Shown piece by piece: positions 32,508 through 42,243 of a stretch of DNA of 64,000 nt (the stretch's first letter is position 1; each line of letters begins with the position of its first letter). A program made the translations under genes and the position numbers. The DNA comes from Mariniflexile jejuense (GTDB lineage Bacteria; Bacteroidota; Bacteroidia; Flavobacteriales; Flavobacteriaceae). The stretch covers positions 310,001 to 374,000 of the forward strand of contig NZ_JBHTJI010000001.1 of assembly GCF_042675665.1 (NCBI RefSeq), in the 5' to 3' direction. The notes under the pieces were generated by a model. It was not told where the DNA came from. It searched no databases and was given only the letters and a program-made list of their open reading frames with translations.

Positions 32508-35159
32508 ATGAAAAAACAAATTACTTTTTTATTATTCACGCTGCTTTTTGCTTTGACCTCCAGTCAAATGATGGCACAAAAACACGTTCTGTATGTAATG
32601 GCAGACGGAGTTAAAATTTACAATGACGATGCCGTAGCAGTTGCAGGTAACTATTATGGAAAAAATGCTTCTGATAAAAATTATGGAATAGTTACTAAAT
32701 CTTCACTTTTTGGTAATGACCCTGTTTTAAAAATGTTAAAAGCAGATTCTAATTTTAGTGTTACTTATATCACAGCAACAAATGGAGCTAGCGTACCTTT
32801 AGCAAAAGTTACAAGTCTTACCGTTGGAAGCGCAGGATTACCTAGCGGCAATACACTTGCCGTTAACGGAAACATAGATACTGCTGGCTTTGATTTAATT
32901 ATTGCTACTGAAAACGTATCAGGTAGTTTCAACTTCATCAAAGGAGGTGCAACACCTGGAATTCTGGCTCCAAGTAACTTAACAGCCCCTATTATTTATG
33001 CCAAATCGATTCTTTTTAAAAATGGTAGTTTAGTTACTTCTACAACAGCTACATCTATCACAACGCAAAACTTATCCATGCAAGTGGTAAATGCTACAAG
33101 CCCAATCTTTACAGGTATTACAGTGTCTAATGGTAGTAATATTCCTTTATTTAGAACAACCTCAGATGACTATGGGATTGCGTCAGGACAAAAAGCAATT
33201 GATGTTATCAATGGTCTTGAAATATCTGGTGCTACAAACACCTTATTAGCTACTGTACCTGAAATTACAGCGCAAGGTGTTGGTCAAACTGCAGTTGGTA
33301 TTAACTACTTTCCAACCAATACACAACTAGGTACTGATGCATCTGGTATATTAGCTAAAGATGCCATAGTATTACCTTTTTCTTGGGGAGCTACAGTAAA
33401 ACAAGACGGCGGCAACATAACCCCAGAACTTTTAACTATTTGGAGAAATGCAGCTTACATGCTTACTGGTCAAACTATTCCATCAGGTATGATTGCAAAC
33501 CCTACAGCAAATAGCTATGAAATGGTTGCTCACACCTATACATACGATTTCAGAAATGGTTCATTTATTAATACAACTACAAATAACACATTATTATCTT
33601 CTATTGTACACAACTCTGTAAATTCTAATCCTGTTTTTGCTTTAAATGACATAACAGGAACAGGTGCTTCACCTAAATACAGATATTATGCTGATGCTGA
33701 TGCAAACCCTTTTGTATTTGCTCGTGCAAAAGATGTTAGACTAGATTATGATGTTAATGGTGATAATTTTTATGACGCAACAAGAGGACTTAACTTAAAA
33801 ACTGGCTCTAAAATACATATTAAAACTTGGGGAACAGCATCAGTTAGAGTTCCATTAGATGCAGCTTCTAATCTTGACTATGCACTATCTGTTCCTAACA
33901 TCAACAGTAAATCATGGGTTTCAATCAATGGCGTAAGCTATAATGGTCCTTCTACAGTAGCTGTTAATTTAGTTATTGATGGTACTGCATCTACTGTTAC
34001 AGACTTAGCATACAATATTTATTCTACTACAGGAAATTCTCAAGATCTTGTCCTTACTGCTGATGCTACTAACGGAGGTACAGATATTTTTATACCTTAT
34101 GTTGAAGTAACATATAACTTATTACAAGCTAAGCCTAAAGAAATTCTTTATTTAAATCAAATAGGTGTTGGACAAGGTGCTGGTGCTTCTGCTCCAGGTG
34201 CGGATCCTGTTATTACCATGTTAGAAGCTGACCCTAACTTTAATGTAACTTATATAGAGTCTGACCAAAGTGGCACTCAAATACCTGCTCTTTCTGGATT
34301 TGATTTAGTGATAGTTCAAGAAACTTTTAGTTCTGGCGCTGCTGTTTTTAAACCAGGTGGAAAATTAGGAGTTAAAGATGTTACAATTCCAATTATTTAT
34401 AACAAATCTTATGCGTTTAGAAACGGAAAAGCAGTTACTGATGCTAATGCTTCGGTTCCTAATGGACAAACTGATGTAACTGTAACTGTAGCACCTGCTA
34501 ATCAAACTAGTCCATTATTCAAAGGAATTAGCTTTACAGGAGGTAATACTTTTAATATTTTTGGAGCTGCTACTGCTTCAGATGATGGTACTGCTGGTGG
34601 CGGCACAAAATCTATTGATGCCGTAATTGACTTAGATATTACAACTGGCGGAGAAAGTTTAGCTACAACATCTTACGCTACGAACCCTGCTACGTCTATG
34701 GTAATAAACTATTTACCTTCTGGCACTCAATTAGGCACAGCTACAACCGACAAACTTAATGTAAATGCTGTTGCATTAGCTTTTAGTTATGGTGCAACCA
34801 TTATGGGTGATGGTACAAATATTAGCCCTCAAGCTTTAACTATTTGGAGAAATGCAGCTTATATGCTAACTGGTTTATCAGTTCCTTCAACTCTAGTTGC
34901 TAATCCTAATTTTACTTTAGGTATAGATAAAGCTGGTGAAGTTTCAAATGTTTCTTCTAACGTTAAATCTGTTGGAAAAAGAATTTATGTATCTAACGTA
35001 AAATCTTCTACAGAAGTTAACATCTATAGCATTACTGGTGCTTTGGTAAAATCATTTAAAACAAACAGCGACATAGACTTTGAATTCAAAACAGGTCTTT
35101 GGATTGCTACAGTAAAAACTTTTGAAGGTGAAAAAGCCGTAAAATTATTAACCAGATAA
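32508..35159 (+). CDS. large secreted protein with two homologous modules and a T9SS-like tail
   Basis: I do not recognise the family. The 883-residue product has a signal peptide (about 1-23). Two related modules follow, at about 25-325 and about 545-808. Each opens with a VLYVMAD/EILYLNQ strand, continues with DPVLKMLKADSNFSVTYI or DPVITMLEADPNFNVTYI, then FDLIIATE or FDLVIVQE, and ends with LTIWRNAAYMLTG. The alternating beta/alpha pattern suggests a Rossmann- or ThuA-like fold. A beta-sandwich-like insert lies between (about 335-535). The C-terminus (about 825-883) resembles a T9SS type A sorting domain. It is monocistronic with a strong terminator. Confidence 0.65.
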   Translation: MKKQITFLLFTLLFALTSSQMMAQKHVLYVMADGVKIYNDDAVAVAGNYYGKNASDKNYGIVTKSSLFGNDPVLKMLKADSNFSVTYITATNGASVPLAKVTSLTVGSAGLPSGNTLAVNGNIDTAGFDLIIATENVSGSFNFIKGGATPGILAPSNLTAPIIYAKSILFKNGSLVTSTTATSITTQNLSMQVVNATSPIFTGITVSNGSNIPLFRTTSDDYGIASGQKAIDVINGLEISGATNTLLATVPEITAQGVGQTAVGINYFPTNTQLGTDASGILAKDAIVLPFSWGATVKQDGGNITPELLTIWRNAAYMLTGQTIPSGMIANPTANSYEMVAHTYTYDFRNGSFINTTTNNTLLSSIVHNSVNSNPVFALNDITGTGASPKYRYYADADANPFVFARAKDVRLDYDVNGDNFYDATRGLNLKTGSKIHIKTWGTASVRVPLDAASNLDYALSVPNINSKSWVSINGVSYNGPSTVAVNLVIDGTASTVTDLAYNIYSTTGNSQDLVLTADATNGGTDIFIPYVEVTYNLLQAKPKEILYLNQIGVGQGAGASAPGADPVITMLEADPNFNVTYIESDQSGTQIPALSGFDLVIVQETFSSGAAVFKPGGKLGVKDVTIPIIYNKSYAFRNGKAVTDANASVPNGQTDVTVTVAPANQTSPLFKGISFTGGNTFNIFGAATASDDGTAGGGTKSIDAVIDLDITTGGESLATTSYATNPATSMVINYLPSGTQLGTATTDKLNVNAVALAFSYGATIMGDGTNISPQALTIWRNAAYMLTGLSVPSTLVANPNFTLGIDKAGEVSNVSSNVKSVGKRIYVSNVKSSTEVNIYSITGALVKSFKTNSDIDFEFKTGLWIATVKTFEGEKAVKLLTR

Positions 35160-35187
35160 TTTTTAGCTAATACACTAAAAAATAATT

Positions 35188-35221
35188 AAAAGGAGGCGAA
35201 TATATTCGCCTCCTTTTTTAT
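35188..35221 (+). terminator. strong Rho-independent terminator
   Basis: A perfect 30-base palindrome (35188-35217; GGAGGCGAAT core) with a T-run at the end. It closes the large T9SS gene. Confidence 0.85.
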
Positions 35222-35336
35222 GCAATAAAACCAAATAAATATTATTTAATTCATTTACAACTGGTTATATTGTAAAATATTTTTTTGGCACGCTGTTTGT
35301 AAATACATAATCGTATCACAATTAAAACATAAGATT

Positions 35337-36521
35337 ATGAAAAAGTTTTTATTTTTATTAGCAAGTGTAATCTTAACAGGATTCACCGTTAATGCAGCCA
35401 AAACAAATACTCATGATAACAATACTATTTATAACCGAGGTTATGGAAACTCTTTCATTTTTGTAGAGGACGGTATTGAATTTTCAGTTTTCCCTGACGG
35501 ACAGTTTGATTTCAACATGCTTCGCAATAATTCACATTTAAGTGTATCTATTGGGTCGCCTCATGTAAATATTAGTTTCAACTCTGGTTATGATTATAAC
35601 GCGTATGTACAATACGATGAATTTGGAGCTATCATTCAAATTGAAAACACACCTATTTATTATGATTATTACGGACGTATTGTTCAAGCAGGAAATGTAA
35701 ATATATATTATAACAACCGTGGTTATATTTCTAGAGTTGGCGGTCTATATGTTCATTATAATAATTATAATGTGTTTTCACACTATACAGGATATATAAA
35801 TGTATATAACAGACATTATGTTTACAGACCTTGGCACCGATACTATAGCGTTCCTTCTTACAATCACTGTATAGTTTATAATAGACCGTATAGACAATAT
35901 TACACACCTGTACGTTATGTTTATAACAGACCATTTTATAACAATTACAGACCTACAACAGCTATTGCAAGCAGACGTGGTGAAATAATTTCAAGAAATA
36001 GAGATTACGCTACTGTAAACAGAAGTTCTAGAAATGTTACTCAAATTAATAGAAACTCAAGTTCTAGATACGAATCAAACAGCAATGATTCTAGACGAAA
36101 TGACAACTATTCAAATAGAAATTCTGATAGAAATACGCAAACAGCAAATAGAAATGATACTAGATATGATAATTCTAATAATAGGGTTTCTAAAAATAAT
36201 TCTGATGCAAATGATACTAAAAGAACAAGAGAAAACGTTAATAGAACTCTAATATCTAACGATAATTCAAGAAATAACGATGTGCGTACAAGAGAAACTA
36301 CTGTTGTTAGAAAACCAAACAACTCAAATTCTCGTACATATGATAACAGCAATAATACAAACAGAAATACACCACAGGTAACACAACGTACTACTACAAG
36401 AACATCTGAAAGTAGAACAGTTACCAGATCTACTCAAAGCAAACCAATGGCTTCACAAAGTAGAAGTAATTCTGATAATAACAATAAAAGATCGGAAGCT
36501 CCAACAAGAAGACGATCATAA
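35337..36521 (+). CDS. secreted Asn/Arg/Tyr-rich low-complexity protein
   Basis: A 394-residue exported protein with a signal peptide (about 1-20). Residues 25-130 form a beta-rich domain (SFIFVEDGIEFSVFPDGQFD), then a Tyr/Asn/Arg-rich stretch (130-215, repeated YN, RPYRQYY and YNNYRP motifs), then a disordered Asn/Ser/Arg/Thr-rich tail to the end. The basic, Gln-poor composition suggests an extracellular matrix or nucleic-acid/polyanion-binding role, but this is inference. Similar proteins are common in Flavobacteria and carry no function. It is monocistronic. Confidence 0.65.
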   Translation: MKKFLFLLASVILTGFTVNAAKTNTHDNNTIYNRGYGNSFIFVEDGIEFSVFPDGQFDFNMLRNNSHLSVSIGSPHVNISFNSGYDYNAYVQYDEFGAIIQIENTPIYYDYYGRIVQAGNVNIYYNNRGYISRVGGLYVHYNNYNVFSHYTGYINVYNRHYVYRPWHRYYSVPSYNHCIVYNRPYRQYYTPVRYVYNRPFYNNYRPTTAIASRRGEIISRNRDYATVNRSSRNVTQINRNSSSRYESNSNDSRRNDNYSNRNSDRNTQTANRNDTRYDNSNNRVSKNNSDANDTKRTRENVNRTLISNDNSRNNDVRTRETTVVRKPNNSNSRTYDNSNNTNRNTPQVTQRTTTRTSESRTVTRSTQSKPMASQSRSNSDNNNKRSEAPTRRRS

Positions 36522-36542
36522 CAAGTTTGGTTGGTTAGTTTG

Positions 36543-36597
36543 GAAATCCCTGCGATACGTTTGCCTCAAAGCAACATCGTGGGGGTTTCTGTTTTTA
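36543..36597 (+). terminator. long, strong terminator hairpin after the Asn/Arg-rich gene
   Basis: GAAATCCCTGCGAT (36543-36556) pairs with ATCGTGGGGGTTTC (36576-36589) as 14 continuous pairs including three G-T wobbles. An inner TTGC/GCAA pair and a GTTTTT tail at 36591 follow. It is unusually GC-rich for this window. Confidence 0.7.
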
Positions 36598-36617
36598 CAG
36601 AATTATTCTTAAAACTA

Positions 36618-38075
36618 TTACCTAAGTCTTAAATACTTCTTTAAAGCCAAAGAAATATCTTCAGACACATTCAACTTTAAAACAGCAAACACATAAATTA
36701 ATGTTGCCAAAATACTTTTTAAAGCAATACTAATTACGGGATGAAACGGAAAATCCCAGAAATAAAGTAGTATAGTACTTAAAGCAATTACTCCTAAAAC
36801 TTTGGCTGTATCTTTATTAAAAGGCATCATATTAAACTTAAGTTTTACAAAATAAATTTTGATAGAATTATACACTGAAATAGCCAAAAACGTTGCAAAT
36901 GCCGAACCATTAATACCAAACATGGGTATAAAAAGCATATTTAAAAACACCGTTAATACTGTTAAAACAACACCGAATAATAATACTATTCTATAATAAT
37001 CACTATTAAACAATACCACATTATTACACCCCATTAAGCAATCGTATAGTTTTGCTATACCAACAAGAAAAACAACTAATAGTCCACCACTAAATTCATT
37101 AGGAATTAAAAGATACATCGTGTTGATGTTTATTATGATGATAAGAAATATAAAACCACCTATAATAAATAAAGTTTGCGAACTTCGTACATATAAATCT
37201 TTAAGTGCAACTTTGTTTTTTTCATTCAAATATTGTGCTGTTAATGGTTGAAGAATTTGCTGCATAGAACGAGAAGGCACAACAATAACCGTAGCAATAT
37301 AAATTGCAACACCATAGTAAGCCACTTCTTCTATTGGAATATACATACCAAGCATGAACGAATCAATATCCAAAATTATAGTAGCAATAGAACCTGCTAT
37401 TATAATTAACGATGAATATTTCAAAATAGCACTTACACCTTCAATTCTATTAAATTTTAAAACAGGAAATTTTATAGTAAAGGCATATAATTTCATTATA
37501 ATCATTCTAATAATGTAAACCCAAACAACACCAACTACAAACTGTTCTACATCAAGCCATTTAAAATATACTGTAAACAATAAAAGCATAACACCAACAC
37601 GATGAAATACTTCTTTCATAAAGTTGCCAAACACCGTTTGTAATTGCGTTTTAGACCATGCAAAAAACACCTCAAAATACGCCATAGCTACTGCAGTTAC
37701 GAATATATACCACACATAACCTTTAACTATTTCGTTTTTTTGAGATAATAATTCGCCAATGATTTCATACGTAAAACAACCTATTAAACCAACTGGAATA
37801 ATCATTGCTAAAGGCAAAAACAGCATAAGTGTTAAAAAGCTATTAAGCGAATTTTTTGTTTTAAAAGATGAATAAAACTTTATAATAGTATTGTTAGCTC
37901 CAAAAGCCATTAAAGGCATAACGATATTAGCTGTAGATAAAATAAAAGCAACCAAACCATAATAAACATCAGTAAGGAAATATGTGTATAGAAACAAGGT
38001 ATTAAGTGCACCAATACCAAAACCAAGATAGGTTGTTACTGTATTTTTAAATGATTGCGACGTTACAATACCCAT
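36618..38075 (-). CDS. polysaccharide flippase (Wzx/MATE-like)
   Basis: A 485-residue inner-membrane protein with about 12-14 helices, beginning NTVTTYLGFGIGALNTLFLY, the pattern of MATE/MOP-superfamily O-antigen and polysaccharide flippases. It should move lipid-linked glycans across the inner membrane. Its ATG is directly at the stop of the glycosyltransferase gene (shared base 38075), indicating tight coupling. It is the last gene of the DUF4834-YfhO-GT-flippase unit. Confidence 0.85.
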   Translation of the reverse strand: MGIVTSQSFKNTVTTYLGFGIGALNTLFLYTYFLTDVYYGLVAFILSTANIVMPLMAFGANNTIIKFYSSFKTKNSLNSFLTLMLFLPLAMIIPVGLIGCFTYEIIGELLSQKNEIVKGYVWYIFVTAVAMAYFEVFFAWSKTQLQTVFGNFMKEVFHRVGVMLLLFTVYFKWLDVEQFVVGVVWVYIIRMIIMKLYAFTIKFPVLKFNRIEGVSAILKYSSLIIIAGSIATIILDIDSFMLGMYIPIEEVAYYGVAIYIATVIVVPSRSMQQILQPLTAQYLNEKNKVALKDLYVRSSQTLFIIGGFIFLIIIININTMYLLIPNEFSGGLLVVFLVGIAKLYDCLMGCNNVVLFNSDYYRIVLLFGVVLTVLTVFLNMLFIPMFGINGSAFATFLAISVYNSIKIYFVKLKFNMMPFNKDTAKVLGVIALSTILLYFWDFPFHPVISIALKSILATLIYVFAVLKLNVSEDISLALKKYLRLR

Positions 38076-39352
38076 TATACTAATTTAGATAATGCTTCAG
38101 TGAGCGATTTTCTACTATATTGTTGCAACCCAATTGGGTATACGCTTAATGAATTTGTTTTAAAAGCGTTATAATGCTCTAAGATAGTGGTTTTTAAAAC
38201 ATCATAATCATTATAACTAAAGTAGCTTCCGGTGTTAGTTTCCTTTATTATTTTTTCAACATCAGAATCGTTTGGTCCAATAGCTATAATTGGTCTGTTA
38301 GAGACCATGTATTCAAACAATTTACCAGGAATAATACATTTGGTATCTTCGGAATCTATTTCAATAAGTAATAAAATTTGTGATTTTTTTTGATATACAA
38401 TAGCTTCTTTATGTGAAACATAACCTACTTTATTTACATAATCACTTAAATTTTGTTTTTCTATTGAATTAAGAATAGTTTCACTAACAAAACCTACTAA
38501 ATTAAGCTGAAAATCTTTTGAAAAGGATTCGTTTTCAATAATCAAATCACTTAAAACTTGCCATAAATTTTCTGGATTTCGTTTTGATAATAACGACCCA
38601 ATATGTGCTAAAGAGAATTTAGAATCCATTTCAAACGGTAAAACAGGCTCATAATCATACCCATTCGTAATAACACTAATAGGCTTATTTGTTAATTTCT
38701 GAAATTCCTTTTTGGTTGTGAAACTGGTAACAATTAGTTGGTCGGCAGCATTTAAAACCTGGTTTTCAAGAGCTTTATGTTTTGCTTTTGAAGCTTCAGT
38801 AAGTTTTAACGCTTTGTGATAGCCAATGGTTGTCCATGGATCTCTAAAATCGGCAATCCAATTCACTCCTAGTTGTTCTTTTAGTTGTAAACCAATTAAA
38901 TGCAAACTGTGTGGTGGTCCAGTAGTAATAATAGTTTTTATGTTTTCTTTTGATATATACTCTGAAAGAAATACTACCGATGGTTTTACCCAAGCTTTAC
39001 GAGCATCTGGAATAAAATAATTTCCACGAACGTAAAGCATAATTTTTTCAACAAAACTCTGGGTTTTAGTTTCAGAAATAATGCCTTTACTTATAGTTTT
39101 TGATGTTTTTTTTGAAAACAACCCCGCTAACTTATAAGGCTCTTTAATAGGTTGTTTTAAAATAGTAAGACTACTTGAAACTTCCGAACTTAAATTAGAA
39201 TCAAGTATCGGATAATTAGGATTTTCTGGAATGTAAACTACAGGTTCAATATTGAAATCTGGCAAATATTTTACAAATTTTAACCAACGTTGTACTCCAG
39301 GACCACCTGCTGGTGGCCAATAATAAGTTATTATGAGTGCTTTTTTACGCAC
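38075..39352 (-). CDS. glycosyltransferase family 4-like
   Basis: A GT-B-type transferase of about 425 residues. From the chosen start the N-terminus is the Rossmann strand ALIITYYWPPAGGPGVQRWLK; the C-terminal domain contains KLFEYMVSNRPIIAIGPNDSD, the donor-binding region. I chose the GTG at 39352, giving MRKKALIITYYW and an 8-base overlap (GTGCGTAA) with the YfhO stop. The in-frame ATG at 39391 would add 13 basic residues and overlap YfhO by 47 bases. The sugar is unknown. Confidence 0.75.
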   Translation of the reverse strand: MRKKALIITYYWPPAGGPGVQRWLKFVKYLPDFNIEPVVYIPENPNYPILDSNLSSEVSSSLTILKQPIKEPYKLAGLFSKKTSKTISKGIISETKTQSFVEKIMLYVRGNYFIPDARKAWVKPSVVFLSEYISKENIKTIITTGPPHSLHLIGLQLKEQLGVNWIADFRDPWTTIGYHKALKLTEASKAKHKALENQVLNAADQLIVTSFTTKKEFQKLTNKPISVITNGYDYEPVLPFEMDSKFSLAHIGSLLSKRNPENLWQVLSDLIIENESFSKDFQLNLVGFVSETILNSIEKQNLSDYVNKVGYVSHKEAIVYQKKSQILLLIEIDSEDTKCIIPGKLFEYMVSNRPIIAIGPNDSDVEKIIKETNTGSYFSYNDYDVLKTTILEHYNAFKTNSLSVYPIGLQQYSRKSLTEALSKLV

Positions 39353-41771
39353 TTTCTTTTGCTTTCTTTTTAAACTCGTAAAATAAACCACCTAAAAATA
39401 ACAACCCAAATAAAACAGAACTTGCTAAGGCTATTTTACTTCCTGTTTTTACAACATCAGGATCGAATTTAAACTCAATGGTATGCTTCCCTGAAGGAAC
39501 TTCCATACCGCGTAAAGTGTAATTAACACGCATATGAGTTGCTTCTTTACCATCTAAAAACGCTTTCCAACCATTACCATAATAAATTTCAGAAAACACT
39601 ATAAAGCCATTATTTGAATTATTGGATTCGTATTTTAAGTAATTTGGTTTGTATGACACTAATTTTACAGATGCTAAAGAATCAACCAAATAGTTCGTTT
39701 TTAAGTTTTTATATACCTCAGAATTATAAACCGCTTTATTTTTATTATCTAAACTATCCAAAGCTTTTATTTCTTCATTTGCTGAAGCAACGCGCTTTAA
39801 TTCTTTAACAAACCAAGCATGTCCATTAGCTTTATCATTTTCATAAGGAAATAAATTACCTTCTTTGTCTTGGGCAATAATATACTTTGTGTTAAGCATA
39901 TTTAGCACGTTTATATTGTTTTTAGCAACATAAAAATCGAATAATTCACTGTATCGTTTTAACTCTGCAGCATTGTAGCCATTAAGTGAATTATGAAAAT
40001 AAGATGGTTTTGCAGCACCACCAACCAAATCGAATACACGATAATAACCTTTATCTTCTAGTATATAGCTATCTACTTCAGTAGCTTTAAAAGGTTTATT
40101 TACTTCAACTGCCGAAATAAAATCATCATTATTAACATAGCGTCTATCTACGCCAACTAAATCGAACAAAATAAGAATTCCAAAAACTAAAATCACCCAT
40201 TTCTCTTTCAACTTGTCTGTTAAATACATATAAATAGCACCTGCAGAAAGCAATACTAATATGAGAGTTCTTAAAGTATCTGTAGTGAAAATAGATTTTC
40301 TATCTTCTCGTAAAGCATCAACAAAGGCTTCTCCGTAATTCTGACTGTAAAAACCATCATTACCGCCAACAAAATCAAACAAAGATGTTTTGAAGAGTAA
40401 AAACAACACTGCTAAACCACCTGTAATTATTGCTGAATATTTTAATGCTTTTAATTTTTCTTCTTTCTTTTCAAATTCATTAAATAATTTTACCAATCCG
40501 AAAATTGCCAAAACAGGAATACATAATTCTAGTATAACTTGAATAGACGTTACCGCTCTAAACTTATTATACATTGGCACAAAATCGATAAAGAAATCTG
40601 TTAAAAACCCTAAATTTTTTCCGTAAGATAATAGTAAAGAAAAAACAGAACCACCAACAAGCCACCACTTTAAACGTCCTTTTACTAAAAATAGCGCAAA
40701 AACAAATAAAAATAATACAACAGCTCCAATATATGCTGGTGCTTCAACAATAGGCTGATCGCCCCAATACATAGGTGCTCGCTTAGCTTCTTGAGCTGCT
40801 TGGGTTGTAGTGGCGCCTAGTTTTCTAAAAGCTTCGTAAGTCGCAGAATCTTTACCAACATCTTCACCATTACCACCGCCCATAAACCTGGGAATGAATA
40901 AATTAAAAGTTTCAGCAAAACCATAACTAAATTGGGTAATATAATCTCTATCCAAACCAGAAGTTATCTCTTTTGGCGAATCATCAGGATTTATTGTTAA
41001 TTCACTTTTTCCTCGGGTACTTTCTTTTACATATTCCTTTGTTGCTAGTACATTAGTAGCATTTAAGCCTATCGCTAAAACAACAGCCAAAACCAAAATG
41101 CCAACCGATTTAAAATAATGAGGAAGCATTTTCTTTTTATAGGCATCAATTAAATAAGCAATACCTAAAACACCAACTAATAGCAATAAATAGTAAGTCA
41201 TTTGAAAATGATTTGCTACCATTTCTAAACCCATTGCAATAGCTGTTAGTAAAAAACCAGCTATATAACGCTTTTGAAACGTTAGTAAAATACCACTTAA
41301 AACTAACGGCATGTAAGCAATAGCATGGGCTTTACTATTGTGCCCAACACCCAAAATAATTATTAAATACGTTGAAAAACCAAATGCCATTGCACCAAGT
41401 GCGGCGAGTTTAAAATCGACTTTAAGTACTAACAAAAGCACGTAAAACCCTAAAAAATACAGAAATAAATAATCGGCTGGACGAGGTAAAAATCGTAAAA
41501 CAGAATCTAATTTTTTAATATAATTATGCGGATATTTTGCACCTAATTGATATGTTGGCATACCTGCAAACGCACTATTTGTCCAATAGGTTTCTTCGCC
41601 AGTAGCTTCTCTAAAATCATTTTGCTGCTTGCTCATGCCTATATACTGCATGATATCGCTTTGAAAAATTTGTTTTCCTTTTAAAACTGGATTAAAATAC
41701 GCTAAAGATAGAATTATAAAACCTATTAAAACTAATAGGTGCGGAAGTGCTTTTTTTATTGAAAATTGCAT
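39345..41771 (-). CDS. YfhO-family membrane protein
   Basis: An 808-residue protein with around 14 membrane helices concentrated in the first about 540 residues and a periplasmic C-terminal domain (about 560-780, including NNGFIVFSEIYYGNGWKAFL), ending with a final helix and a basic tail. The early PTYQLGAKYP and the WGDQPIVEAPAYIG segments match YfhO, a GT-C-like family implicated in glycosylating lipoteichoic acid in Bacillus. In this phylum it may modify a lipid-linked glycan. It is coupled to the following glycosyltransferase and flippase. Confidence 0.85.
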   Translation of the reverse strand: MQFSIKKALPHLLVLIGFIILSLAYFNPVLKGKQIFQSDIMQYIGMSKQQNDFREATGEETYWTNSAFAGMPTYQLGAKYPHNYIKKLDSVLRFLPRPADYLFLYFLGFYVLLLVLKVDFKLAALGAMAFGFSTYLIIILGVGHNSKAHAIAYMPLVLSGILLTFQKRYIAGFLLTAIAMGLEMVANHFQMTYYLLLLVGVLGIAYLIDAYKKKMLPHYFKSVGILVLAVVLAIGLNATNVLATKEYVKESTRGKSELTINPDDSPKEITSGLDRDYITQFSYGFAETFNLFIPRFMGGGNGEDVGKDSATYEAFRKLGATTTQAAQEAKRAPMYWGDQPIVEAPAYIGAVVLFLFVFALFLVKGRLKWWLVGGSVFSLLLSYGKNLGFLTDFFIDFVPMYNKFRAVTSIQVILELCIPVLAIFGLVKLFNEFEKKEEKLKALKYSAIITGGLAVLFLLFKTSLFDFVGGNDGFYSQNYGEAFVDALREDRKSIFTTDTLRTLILVLLSAGAIYMYLTDKLKEKWVILVFGILILFDLVGVDRRYVNNDDFISAVEVNKPFKATEVDSYILEDKGYYRVFDLVGGAAKPSYFHNSLNGYNAAELKRYSELFDFYVAKNNINVLNMLNTKYIIAQDKEGNLFPYENDKANGHAWFVKELKRVASANEEIKALDSLDNKNKAVYNSEVYKNLKTNYLVDSLASVKLVSYKPNYLKYESNNSNNGFIVFSEIYYGNGWKAFLDGKEATHMRVNYTLRGMEVPSGKHTIEFKFDPDVVKTGSKIALASSVLFGLLFLGGLFYEFKKKAKESA

Positions 41772-41802
41772 GAAAGTATATTAAAAAACAATGGTTGTGA
41801 AA

Positions 41803-42087
41803 TTAATCAATTTCTTCGTAATCCACATATTCGCCAACATCTTTATTTGAAGTTTTTGTGTTTGGCATTTTATCAATAGTTACTTCACCTTCCTTTTTTC
41901 TTGTGTCTTGTTGTGTTTTTTGTTGAAACTGACCAAATTGTCCGCCAAATCTTTCTTCTGCTTTTCTAGCAATATATTTAAGTAATAAGGGTGCAAAAAG
42001 CCTTGAAAGAATTTTTAATCCGTAGTAAATAAGCAGGATAATTAATAGCGTTCTTAAAAGACCAGTTACAGATGCTTGTTGTAACAT
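41803..42087 (-). CDS. DUF4834 small membrane protein
   Basis: A 94-residue protein with one N-terminal helix (about 9-25), a basic hinge, and a polar disordered tail (Q/K/E-rich) ending in EYVDYEEID. It matches the Bacteroidota family DUF4834. It is the first gene of the envelope-glycan unit, 31 bases before YfhO, with a -7 box at 42104-42111. The function is unknown; an assembly or anchoring role for the downstream enzymes is only a guess from position. Confidence 0.75.
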   Translation of the reverse strand: MLQQASVTGLLRTLLIILLIYYGLKILSRLFAPLLLKYIARKAEERFGGQFGQFQQKTQQDTRKKEGEVTIDKMPNTKTSNKDVGEYVDYEEID

Positions 42088-42103
42088 AAAAAATATTTTT
42101 TAA

Positions 42104-42111
42104 CAAAAATA
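42104..42111 (-). promoter_or_regulatory. candidate -7 box (TATTTTTG) for the DUF4834-YfhO operon
   Basis: The plus strand reads CAAAAATA. The box is 16 bases before the ATG at 42087 on the minus strand. Confidence 0.45.
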
Positions 42112-42165
42112 CAATTCTATCTGCTTAAAAAACGTTCAAAAATGATAAAAAATGTATAAAATATC

Positions 42166-42173
42166 TATATTTG
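42166..42173 (+). promoter_or_regulatory. candidate -7 box (TATATTTG) for the outer-membrane protein gene
   Basis: It matches TAnnTTTG, 70 bases before the ATG at 42244, in the divergent region with the DUF4834 operon. Confidence 0.4.
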
Positions 42174-42243
42174 AATAGCCTTATATACTATTTTTTTAAT
42201 CATCAGTAAATAAAATAATTTACGATAACTTAAAAACACCACT

